Source of the DNA: an uncultured Porphyromonadaceae bacterium
Lineage (GTDB): Bacteria > Bacteroidota > Bacteroidia > Bacteroidales > Muribaculaceae
Reading direction: 5' to 3'
Length of the DNA stretch: 14,203 nucleotides
Assembly: GCA_900551515.1 (NCBI GenBank)
Contig: URWH01000024.1
Span: 1-14,203, forward strand
Shown: positions 1 to 6,958 of the stretch, in pieces
Layout: each line of letters opens with the position of its first letter
Position numbering within the stretch: the stretch's first letter is position 1
Position numbers and translations under genes: made by a program
Notes under the pieces: model-generated
Databases searched by the model: none
The model's input: only the letters and a program-made list of their open reading frames with translations
Told to the model about the DNA's origin: nothing

Positions 1-794
1 GCAATGCCGGCCGTCCAGACAACCATTCCGCTGTAAAACGACGTGCCGTCGCTCAGCGTCACGATGTTGTCCTTATAATCCCTGACGAGAAGATTGAAAC
101 GCACATCCACCATCAGTTCCTGAAGATACTTCAGCGCATCGGACTGACATTTTTCGCTCATTGTGCCGAGCAGCGAGCCGGTGCCTTCAATCAGAGAGAT
201 CGTCACATCTTCGGGAGGAATGGACGGATAGTTGCGGTGGAGAATGTAGCGCTTCATCTCGCCGATAGCACCGGCAATCTCCACACCGGCCGGACCGCCA
301 CCAACCACGGTGAAACTCAGAAGCTTGCACCGCTCCTCCCTGTCGCGGCAAATGCTCGCACGCTCCAGACGGTCGAGAATCTCATCACGGCAGCGCATGG
401 CCTGAGCAGTGCTTTTCAGAGTGAATACGGTCTTTATCAGCTCGTCGTTGCCGAAAAAATTGTTGGTCGTGCCGGCGGCTATCACGAGGATGTCGTAGCC
501 GATCGTTTCAAACTGAGTCTTCACCTTGCGTGCGGCAACATCGATCCATTCCACCCGGCCGAGATGAAACTCCGCACCGTGAGCCTTGCCACGGTGAAGC
601 TCACGGCGAAACGGGAAACAGATGCTGTCGGGCTCGAGGCCGCTCGAGGCTATCTGATAGAAAAGCGGGGGAAAGCTGTGATAGTTGTTGCTGTCGACAA
701 GAGTGACAGCATATTTTTTCTTATCGATGCGTTTCAAAAAATTCAGTCCGGCAAAGCCACCGCCGATCACGACTATTCGTCTGCGCTTATCCAT
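1..794 (-). CDS. ndh: Type II NADH:quinone oxidoreductase (NDH-2), C-terminus off the window
   Basis: Flavoprotein that oxidises NADH and passes electrons to the quinone pool at the inner face of the cytoplasmic membrane without pumping protons. The reverse strand reads open from ATG at 794 to the left edge (264 codons plus two bases). Visible landmarks are an N-terminal FAD-binding Rossmann motif GGGFAG (residues 11-16), an NDH-2-like stretch YHSFPPLFYQ at about 38-47, the segment YDILVIAAGTTNNFFG (100-115), and a second dinucleotide-binding motif GGGPAG followed by VE (165-172) for NADH. Family members are usually 400-450 residues, so about 40% is missing to the left. The start gives MDKRRRIVVIGGG, the normal spacing before the first GxGxxG. 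It is divergent from the TPR gene. Another pyridine nucleotide-disulfide oxidoreductase is possible, but the AAGTTNNFFG pattern favours NDH-2. Confidence 0.9.
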   Translation of the reverse strand, partial: MDKRRRIVVIGGGFAGLNFLKRIDKKKYAVTLVDSNNYHSFPPLFYQIASSGLEPDSICFPFRRELHRGKAHGAEFHLGRVEWIDVAARKVKTQFETIGYDILVIAAGTTNNFFGNDELIKTVFTLKSTAQAMRCRDEILDRLERASICRDREERCKLLSFTVVGGGPAGVEIAGAIGEMKRYILHRNYPSIPPEDVTISLIEGTGSLLGTMSEKCQSDALKYLQELMVDVRFNLLVRDYKDNIVTLSDGTSFYSGMVVWTAGI

Positions 795-822
795 ATCATA
801 AAGAATTCTAATCCGTTTTATT

Positions 823-831
823 CAAAACATA
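823..831 (-). promoter_or_regulatory. Possible -7 box for ndh
   Basis: On the minus strand this reads TATGTTTTG, one base from the Bacteroidota -7 consensus TAnnTTTG, about 29 bases before the ndh start. No convincing -33 TTTG is seen at the expected distance, so this is a weak call. Confidence 0.3.
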
Positions 832-897
832 TTCAGCGACATGATAGTTTAATGATTTTTCACCAACGCGGTCAATGGGATATTGATGACAAACGAC

Positions 898-905
898 TAC
901 CTTTG
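898..905 (+). promoter_or_regulatory. Bacteroidota -7 box for the TPR gene
   Basis: TACCTTTG matches TAnnTTTG exactly and lies 25 bases before the ATG at 931, which would give a leader of roughly 20 bases. A -33 TTTG is not evident. The 136-base gap 795-930 between divergent genes otherwise holds only AT-rich sequence. Confidence 0.55.
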
Positions 906-930
906 CAACAACAATCATGTCGACTGAAAG

Positions 931-2958
931 ATGCGTAAACTTACACTCACAATCATATCACTCCTCACACTCCTCACACCGCTGTGCGGCAAAGCACAGA
1001 TCAACACCGATCAGGTGATCCAGATAGGTCGCAACGCGCTGTACTTTGAGGATTACGTGCTCTCCATACAATATTTCAACCAGGTGATCGACGCCAAGCC
1101 GTATCTCGCCCAGCCTTATTTTTACCGAGCTCTCGCCAAATTCAATCTCGACGATCTGCAGGGGGCGGAGCAGGATGCGACCACAGCCATCGAGCACAAC
1201 CCCTTCATTGTCGACGCCTATGAAATACGCGGCGTGGCCCGCCAGAATTTAGGCAAAGCCAAAGAGGCTATCGCCGACTATGACCATGCGCTCACCATGC
1301 TGCCCGAGAACCGCGGGCTGCTCTATAACAAGGCACTCGCGCAGGAATCGATTAAAGACTACGACGGCGCCGCCGCCAGCTATGCAACGCTCATAGAGGC
1401 CTATCCGTCGTGGGACGCCGCATATATCGGGCGCGCCAAGCTGAGCCTTGCGAAGGCCGACACCACGGCTGCCGTCACTGACATCGACAAGGCTCTCGAG
1501 ATGAATCCGAATGCCATCAACGCATTGATCATGAGAGCCGACATAGCCATCAACCGCAACCAGGACTACAAGCAGGCCCTCAGCGACATGGACCGCGCCA
1601 TCAAACTTCAGCCGCGGCAGAGCGGACTGTTTGTCAACCGCGCCTTTCTCCGCTACAAACTCGACGACTACTTCGGAGCCATGAGCGACTACGACTATGC
1701 CCTGCAGCTCGACCCGCTGAACAATGCGGCGCTGTTCAACCGCTCGCTCCTGCGCATGGAAGTGCGTGATTTCAATAATGCGCTCACCGATCTCAATCAG
1801 GTGCTGGCGCTCAACCCCAACGATTACCGCGCGCTCTACAACCGCACCATCGTTAACCGTGAACTTCACGACTACCGCAATGCGCTGAAAGATATAAACC
1901 AGCTGATCAGCGTGTTCCCCGATCTTGCCGCAGCCTATTTCCTGCGGTTTGACATCAAACAGCGACTCAACGACCGCTCGGCCCAACGCGACTACGACAA
2001 ATCGCTGGCACTGGCCAAGCAACGCATCAAACGCGACGGAGCAAACCCGACCGCATCGGAATTTTTCGGGCAGGCCGATAAAGACGGCGACGGAACGGAG
2101 CCTCAGGAAGTCGTGGCCGCACGGTTCTCACAGCTTATCACCATCTCCGACAACACCGAGATGGAGCAGGAATACAACAACAAAGGGATACGCGGCCGCG
2201 TACAGGACCGCAACATAAGCATCGAGCCCGAACCGATATTCGTAGCCACCTACTACACATCGCCCACAGAGCTGAAGCCAAGTGGCGAATATCTCAAAGA
2301 GATCGACGAAGTCAACAACACCCACGCGCTCAACTATGTGCTTCAGATCACCAACCACGAGGCCACGCTCAACGACACGGAAGAGATAGCCAAACATTTC
2401 CAGTCGATAGAATATTACAACTCCTATCTTGCAACCCACACCCCGCGTGCCATCGACTATTTCGGACGCGGGATGAACCAGATGACCCTTCACAACTACG
2501 GTGCCGCTGTAACCGACTTCCAGAAAGCGCTAAGCATAGCACCCGATTTCACGCTGGCCCAGTTCATGACAGCCGTGGGCAAATACCGCCAGCTCGTCAC
2601 CGAAAATGCCGTTGCCGATGCCGGTACAGAAACGGGAACAAACGACGCTACGTTGCGTAAAGCCCGTTTTCAGGACGTGATCTCCGAATTTGAGGCCACG
2701 CTGAAACTGTCGCCGGGAATGTCGGTTGCCTACTACAACATGGGCGTGGTGTTCATAGCCATGCAGGACTACACATCGGCGCTCAGCGCCTTAAACAAAG
2801 CGATCGAAAACAACAACGATTTCGGGGAAGCCTACTACAACCGCGGGTATGTCTACTTCACACTCGGCAACCGCGCGGCGGGCAGTGCCGATCTCAGCCG
2901 TGCCGGACAACTCGGTGTCGCCCCCAGCTACAATCTGCTGAAGCGCATGGCCAACTGA
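931..2958 (+). CDS. Secreted/periplasmic tetratricopeptide-repeat protein
   Basis: A 675-residue protein of superhelical TPR repeats, probably a protein-interaction scaffold outside the cytoplasm; partners are unknown. An N-terminal signal peptide (MRKLTLTIISLLTLLTPLCG, likely cleavage near KA|Q at 22) is followed by about nine to ten 34-residue TPR units (residues about 30-365) with the usual A/G-Y/F-P pattern, for example NPNDYRALYNR (295-305). A non-TPR linker runs over about 366-500, and further TPR units over about 503-675. The linker opens with an acidic DKDGDGTE stretch (383-390), reminiscent of a calcium loop. The start follows the -7 box and gives the signal peptide; an ATG at 917 is out of frame. 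It converges on the minus-strand operon, with only 13 bases between the two stop codons. No catalytic domain is visible and no function beyond scaffold can be assigned. Confidence 0.9.
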   Translation: MRKLTLTIISLLTLLTPLCGKAQINTDQVIQIGRNALYFEDYVLSIQYFNQVIDAKPYLAQPYFYRALAKFNLDDLQGAEQDATTAIEHNPFIVDAYEIRGVARQNLGKAKEAIADYDHALTMLPENRGLLYNKALAQESIKDYDGAAASYATLIEAYPSWDAAYIGRAKLSLAKADTTAAVTDIDKALEMNPNAINALIMRADIAINRNQDYKQALSDMDRAIKLQPRQSGLFVNRAFLRYKLDDYFGAMSDYDYALQLDPLNNAALFNRSLLRMEVRDFNNALTDLNQVLALNPNDYRALYNRTIVNRELHDYRNALKDINQLISVFPDLAAAYFLRFDIKQRLNDRSAQRDYDKSLALAKQRIKRDGANPTASEFFGQADKDGDGTEPQEVVAARFSQLITISDNTEMEQEYNNKGIRGRVQDRNISIEPEPIFVATYYTSPTELKPSGEYLKEIDEVNNTHALNYVLQITNHEATLNDTEEIAKHFQSIEYYNSYLATHTPRAIDYFGRGMNQMTLHNYGAAVTDFQKALSIAPDFTLAQFMTAVGKYRQLVTENAVADAGTETGTNDATLRKARFQDVISEFEATLKLSPGMSVAYYNMGVVFIAMQDYTSALSALNKAIENNNDFGEAYYNRGYVYFTLGNRAAGSADLSRAGQLGVAPSYNLLKRMAN

Positions 2959-2971
2959 TGCGGCCGATGAT

Positions 2972-3157
2972 TCAACAGTTTTTGTCGTGCGGCGACTTGC
3001 ACTTCCGTGCAAGCGGACAATCGGAGCAGCCTCCGGTATCTTTCGTGCCTGGAGAGCAGCAGTCGCCCGATTTACGCGACCGGATCCGTTTCACGATCCA
3101 GATAACGCAGATAATCAGGGCTATGCCGACAGCCGTGTATTGCAAAATGTCATTCAT
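2972..3157 (-). CDS. Small Cys-rich membrane protein, FeoB-associated type
   Basis: A 61-residue protein with one N-terminal membrane segment (about residues 7-22), a basic stretch (KRIRSRK, 23-29) expected on the cytoplasmic side, and a Cys-rich tail with C33, C34, C44, C47, C53 and C61. The GGCSDCPLARKC segment (42-53) resembles the short proteins often encoded next to feoB, described as FeoB-associated Cys-rich membrane proteins. The tail could bind iron or another metal, but that is inference. The start overlaps the end of the Nudix gene by 8 bases (ATGAATGA), indicating translational coupling, and this is the last gene of the seven-gene minus-strand run. No feoB or feoA is present in the window. 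Real gene status is supported by the overlap and the coherent TM-plus-Cys design. Confidence 0.75.
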   Translation of the reverse strand: MNDILQYTAVGIALIICVIWIVKRIRSRKSGDCCSPGTKDTGGCSDCPLARKCKSPHDKNC

Positions 3158-3692
3158 TGGCTGAGAGACAAGGGTAAACGACCGATTGGAATTCCCGTTC
3201 GAAATTAGGCGTCAGTGAGCCATTGCCCAGATTATTAAGAATGTCATCGATAGGCCTGAACTGAAGGATATCGATATCGTCAGGCTCACTGATCGTAGGT
3301 TTGAATCCGCGGGGTGCCCTGATGATGTGACAGTAAACGAGTTCGCGCTCCACCTCCGACTCAAAGAGGTAGTTTTTCAGTAGCTTTGCTTCCGAGATGT
3401 CAGTCAAGCCAATCTCTTCACAAGCCTCACGCCGCAAAGCATCCGCGATCGCTTCGCCGTAATCGACATGGCCGCCGACGGCCGTGTCCCAGCGGCCGGG
3501 CTGAATGCGCTTTTTAGCTGAGCGCTTCTGCATCAGCAACCGTCCGCTTTCGTCAATGACGTGGAGGTGGACAACAGGGTGGAGCAACCGTGAAGCGCCA
3601 TCGTGACATACCGCGCGGGGCGCAGAGCCTACAACAGTGCCGTGCTCGTCAACGACAGGCAGTATCTCGCCGGATTCATTCATGGGATTCAT
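3150..3692 (-). CDS. Nudix hydrolase
   Basis: A 180-residue cytosolic Nudix-family hydrolase, cleaving a nucleoside diphosphate linked to another moiety (X). The full Nudix box Gx5Ex7REUxEExGU is present at residues 74-96: G74, E80, R88, E89, E92, E93, G95 and L96 all match, so metal binding and catalysis should be intact. The N-terminal half (VVDEHGTVVGSAPR, 13-26, then a HPVVHLHV strand at 38-45) resembles the YfcD / isopentenyl-diphosphate-isomerase-like branch, but the substrate cannot be told. The start at 3692 overlaps the end of topB by 17 bases; a second in-frame ATG at 3683 also overlaps and could be used. It is coupled to the 61-residue gene downstream. It may act with MazG in cleaning nucleotide or other diphosphate pools, which is inference from context only. 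Confidence 0.9.
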   Translation of the reverse strand: MNPMNESGEILPVVDEHGTVVGSAPRAVCHDGASRLLHPVVHLHVIDESGRLLMQKRSAKKRIQPGRWDTAVGGHVDYGEAIADALRREACEEIGLTDISEAKLLKNYLFESEVERELVYCHIIRAPRGFKPTISEPDDIDILQFRPIDDILNNLGNGSLTPNFEREFQSVVYPCLSANE

Positions 3693-5736
3693 TCCGAAAT
3701 TTCTTTTTTATTAATGCATTGAGCTTGCCGGGAGTCAGATCGGAAGTATACTGCGTGAACGGCAGAAGCATCTTGCAGCCCTCCCTGAACCGGCTGCAGC
3801 CGAAGGCAGTGCGGCCTTTAATTATATGCCCCTGCCCGCACGCCGGACAAACGATCTGCTCATATTTTCTCACCGCCGGAGCTTTCGGTTTTTTCTGAGA
3901 AGCGTCGGCCGCCGCTTTGCGCCGAGCCGGCTTATCGGGATGCTTGTCCTGCTCGATAGTGATGCGATGCGAAGTATTGTCGTTAAGCACATTAAGCACT
4001 ATTTCATTGATCAGTTGTTTAAGCTCGTCTATGAATTCGTGTGCCGAATATTCGCCCCGCTCGATGCGGCGGAGCTTATTTTCCCACAAGCCCGTGAGCT
4101 TGGCGCTTTTCAGCAATTCCTCGCTAATGGTGGCGATGAGCGCAATGCCCGCGTCGGTTGCGCGTATGCTCTTGCCGTTGCGCCGCATGTAGCCGCGTTT
4201 GAACAGCGTCTCGATGATAGCGGCGCGCGTCGACGGTCGGCCGATGCCGTTTTCTTTCATAGCCTCGCGTAAAGCCTCATCGTCGACAGTCTTGCCGGCG
4301 CTTTCCATGGCACGCAGCAACGTACCTTCGGTATAGAACTTCGGCGGCTGCGTCTGCTTCTTGACCAGCGAAGGCGTGTGCGGACCGCTCTCGCCAACAG
4401 TAAACGGCGGCAGAATGCCTTCCTGATCGGCGCTGTCAACAGCATCCTTATCCTTCTGATAGATGATGCGCCAGCCCGGCTCGATGATCACCTTGCCGGA
4501 AGCCTTGAAGCCATAGCCTTCGACATCGGCGGTGACGGAGGTGGTGGAAAAGATGCAATCGCTGTAGAACACAGCGATGAAACGCCTGGCTATCAGATGA
4601 TACATCTTCTTTTCATCGCCGTCGAGCATCGTGGGCAGCTGGCCCGTCGGGATGATGGCATGGTGGTCGGTGACCTTTGAGTTATCGAACACCTTCTTGT
4701 TCTTGGGTATTTTGGCAGCGAGAATCGGTGCCGTGATCGGAGCGTAAGGCGTCATTTGTCGGAGGATGTCGGGGATTTTAGGATAGATGTCCTCCGAAAG
4801 ATAGGTCGTGTCGACGCGCGGATAGGTAGTCACTTTTTTCTCATAAAGCGACTGGATCATCTTCAGCGATTCGTCGGCCGTCCAGCCCCATCGCTTGTTG
4901 CACTCCACCTGAAGCGATGTGAGGTCGAACAGCCTCGGCGCCGACTCACGCCCCTTCTTTTCCTGAACGTCGGTGATGGTGAGATTGCGTCCTTCGATGG
5001 CCTCTATAGCCTTTATAGCCTCTTGCTCAGACTTATACCGGCCGGCAGAGGAGTTGAACTTCACGTCGCGGTATTCAGTGCATATTTCCCAGAAATCTTC
5101 CGGCTTAAAATTGTCAATTTCGAGCTGGCGCTGCACGACGAGAGCCAGCGTAGGCGTCTGCACACGGCCGATTGAAAGCACGTGGCCCGGCTCGGAATAC
5201 TTCAGAGAATAGAGCCGTGTGGCGTTCATACCGAGAATCCAGTCGCCTACGGCGCGCGAAAGGCCGGCATAATAGAGATTCTCGAAATCGGCTTGCGGCC
5301 TCAGATTGGAGAAGCCCTCCCGGATGGATTCATCGGTAAGCGAGGAGATCCACAAACGCTTGACCGGACAGGCTATCTTGGCCTTCTGCATCACCCAGCG
5401 CTGGATCAGTTCGCCTTCCTGGCCGGCATCACCGCAGTTGATCACCTCTTCGGCTTGACCGATCAACGACCGGATAACTTCGAACTGACGTTTGATGCTC
5501 TCCTGATCGATGAGCTTAATGCCAAAGCGCGGCGGTATCATCGGCAGAGAAGAGAGCGACCAGCGGCGCCACATGTCGGTGTAATCGGCCGGCTCCTTAA
5601 GAGTGCAAAGATGGCCATAAGTCCATGTGACATTATAGCCGTTGCCTTCGAAATAGCCGTCGCGGCGCACATTGGCGCCAAGGATTCCGGCGATATCGCG
5701 AGCCACGCTCGGTTTCTCGGTAATGCAAAGTTTCAC
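3676..5736 (-). CDS. topB: DNA topoisomerase III (type IA)
   Basis: A type IA topoisomerase that cuts one DNA strand through a 5'-phosphotyrosine, relaxing negative supercoils and resolving replication or recombination intermediates. The 686 residues contain the Toprim domain (E7 in the TEKPS motif; acidic cluster DAGQEGE at 103-109), the VLSIGRVQTPT segment (186-196) and the catalytic tyrosine Y305 in TTYPRVDTTYL. An ENGIGRPSTRA motif lies at 495-505, and a C-terminal four-cysteine zinc ribbon uses C630, C633, C647 and C654. Translation most likely begins at GTG (5736), because an in-frame stop (that of the upstream gene) lies six bases before it and the product then starts MKLCITEKPSVA, as expected. 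Homologues occur on conjugative elements as well as chromosomes; here the housekeeping neighbours favour a chromosomal gene. Confidence 0.95.
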   Translation of the reverse strand: MKLCITEKPSVARDIAGILGANVRRDGYFEGNGYNVTWTYGHLCTLKEPADYTDMWRRWSLSSLPMIPPRFGIKLIDQESIKRQFEVIRSLIGQAEEVINCGDAGQEGELIQRWVMQKAKIACPVKRLWISSLTDESIREGFSNLRPQADFENLYYAGLSRAVGDWILGMNATRLYSLKYSEPGHVLSIGRVQTPTLALVVQRQLEIDNFKPEDFWEICTEYRDVKFNSSAGRYKSEQEAIKAIEAIEGRNLTITDVQEKKGRESAPRLFDLTSLQVECNKRWGWTADESLKMIQSLYEKKVTTYPRVDTTYLSEDIYPKIPDILRQMTPYAPITAPILAAKIPKNKKVFDNSKVTDHHAIIPTGQLPTMLDGDEKKMYHLIARRFIAVFYSDCIFSTTSVTADVEGYGFKASGKVIIEPGWRIIYQKDKDAVDSADQEGILPPFTVGESGPHTPSLVKKQTQPPKFYTEGTLLRAMESAGKTVDDEALREAMKENGIGRPSTRAAIIETLFKRGYMRRNGKSIRATDAGIALIATISEELLKSAKLTGLWENKLRRIERGEYSAHEFIDELKQLINEIVLNVLNDNTSHRITIEQDKHPDKPARRKAAADASQKKPKAPAVRKYEQIVCPACGQGHIIKGRTAFGCSRFREGCKMLLPFTQYTSDLTPGKLNALIKKKFRNESHE

Positions 5737-5742
5737 AGCGGC

Positions 5743-6165
5743 TTATCTATTGACGATTATCCACAGGCTGTTGCCATTTGGTCCGACGACACTGACGGTC
5801 ATCGTCCGCGACTTCTTCATCGGAGGGAAGTCGATCTCTACTTCGATATAGTTTTCATCTTCCCATTGAAAATACCGGTTCATGTCGACGCCGTCGATAT
5901 CCGTAGAAGCCATCGCCCGGCCGCCGGGCAGCGTCAGCGTCAGAGCGTCGATGCGGCCTGAGGTGTGCGGGCGACCGATCAGCCGGCCGTAGATGCGGGT
6001 GAGGTCGGAGCGAAACTCGATTTTCGTCACCTTAAATCCCAGCGGGCCGGAAGCCTCGCTGACCCGATAGGATGTCGACACCACCGGCTTGGAAGCTGAC
6101 GCTTCAGGTGCTACCAGACAGAATATCAGGCTGCAGAGAATCAGAAACGGCAACAGTTTTTTCAT
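5743..6165 (-). CDS. Small secreted protein of unknown function
   Basis: A 140-residue protein I cannot assign. It has a clear signal peptide (basic MKK, hydrophobic 4-19, likely cleavage ASA|S near 24). The mature part of about 115 residues looks mostly beta-stranded, with alternating hydrophobic stretches (GFKVTKIEFRSDLTRIYGRL, 43-62; YIEVEIDF, 106-113; MTVSVVGPNG, 122-131). It has no cysteine after the signal region and no lipobox, so it is probably soluble in the periplasm. A conserved-looking patch GRPHTSGRID (64-73) and TDIDGVDMNRYFQWED (88-103) could be a ligand or partner surface. Its start overlaps the mazG stop by 4 bases (ATGA), and topB starts 6 bases after its stop, so all three are co-translated. 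Envelope location suggests a link with the DsbD proteins upstream rather than with MazG or TopB, but that is a guess. Confidence 0.8.
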   Translation of the reverse strand: MKKLLPFLILCSLIFCLVAPEASASKPVVSTSYRVSEASGPLGFKVTKIEFRSDLTRIYGRLIGRPHTSGRIDALTLTLPGGRAMASTDIDGVDMNRYFQWEDENYIEVEIDFPPMKKSRTMTVSVVGPNGNSLWIIVNR

Positions 6166-6950
6166 AAGCCCTTGCTTTTCGCCTCATTCCAGTAACGGTC
6201 CATCTCTTCGAGAGTCATGTCGGAGAGCTTTCTTCCTGATGACTCCACATGATCCTCCAGATAGTTGAACCGGCGGATGAATTTGGCATTAGTTTTTTCG
6301 AGGGCATTTTCGGGGTTGATGCCATAGTGACGGGCAACGTTGATGATGCTGAAAAGCACGTCGCCCATCTCCTCCTCCATGCGATCCTTGGACATGCCGT
6401 CGACTTCCTTTGAGAATTCGCCGATTTCTTCCGACAGCTTGCTCCACACCTGCGAACGATCGTCCCAGTCAAAACCGATATTGGCAGCTTTTTCCTGAAT
6501 GCGGTAAGCTTTGATCAGCGCCGGCAACGTGCGCGGAACGCCGCCGAGGACGGTGCGGTTGCCGCCGCGCTCCTTCAGCTTTATCTGCTCCCAGTTCTGC
6601 TCTACCTGATGAGCATCGCTGGCCTCGACCGAGCCAAACACGTGCGGATGACGGAAAATCAGCTTGGCATTGAGAGCATCGGCAACATCGCAGATGTCGA
6701 ACTGCCCCTTCTCCTCCCCTATTTTTGAATAGAAAAGGATGTGGAGCAATACGTCGCCAAGCTCTTTTTTGATGTTGGCATTATCTTCTTCAAGGAGGGC
6801 ATCGCAAAGTTCGTAGACTTCCTCGATAGTGTTGGGACGCAGCGATTCGTTGGTCTGCTTGCGGTCCCAGGGACATTTGACTCTTAAAATATCGAGCGTG
6901 TCGATCACTTTGCCGAGCGCCTCGATTTTTTCTTCACGTGTATGTGACAT
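6162..6950 (-). CDS. mazG: Nucleoside triphosphate pyrophosphohydrolase MazG
   Basis: Hydrolyses (d)NTPs to the monophosphate and pyrophosphate, removing non-canonical nucleotides and, in E. coli, influencing ppGpp levels under starvation. Its 262 residues match the E. coli enzyme in length. Two all-alpha MazG repeats are visible. The N-terminal one has CPWDRKQT (26-33), EEVYE (43-47) and ELGD (63-66). The C-terminal one has EEIGE (174-178) and EMGD (194-197). Both carry the EExxE and ExxD metal-binding pattern, so both sites look intact. An FRHPHVFG motif (99-106) typical of long MazG proteins is present. It begins 8 bases after the dsbD stop and overlaps the next gene by 4 bases. This is not the short antitoxin-like MazG; no mazEF is present. 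Confidence 0.95.
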   Translation of the reverse strand: MSHTREEKIEALGKVIDTLDILRVKCPWDRKQTNESLRPNTIEEVYELCDALLEEDNANIKKELGDVLLHILFYSKIGEEKGQFDICDVADALNAKLIFRHPHVFGSVEASDAHQVEQNWEQIKLKERGGNRTVLGGVPRTLPALIKAYRIQEKAANIGFDWDDRSQVWSKLSEEIGEFSKEVDGMSKDRMEEEMGDVLFSIINVARHYGINPENALEKTNAKFIRRFNYLEDHVESSGRKLSDMTLEEMDRYWNEAKSKGL

Positions 6951-6958
6951 AAGCCGAA

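Noticed and set aside
237..938. 233-codon open frame on the plus strand
   Set aside because: It runs antisense through ndh, whose reverse-strand translation shows both dinucleotide-binding motifs; the plus-strand product has no recognisable family features.
1249..2022. 257-codon open frame on the minus strand
   Set aside because: Antisense shadow of the TPR repeats; the sense frame has a signal peptide and clear TPR periodicity.
2953..2983. AACTG...CAGTT followed by TTTG as a terminator of the TPR gene
   Set aside because: Only a 5-base stem with an 18-base loop; too weak to call, though the T-run is in the right place.
2996..3013. Perfect hairpin CTTGCAC-TTCC-GTGCAAG as a terminator
   Set aside because: It lies within the coding sequence of the 61-residue gene and no T-run follows it on either strand.
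3676..5736. topB as a sign of a conjugative element
   Set aside because: No relaxase, tra genes, integrase, attachment sites or terminal repeats are present, and the flanking genes are co-translated housekeeping genes.
5182..5961. 259-codon open frame on the plus strand
   Set aside because: Antisense to the Toprim region of topB and the small secreted gene, both well supported; no promoter motif or family match.
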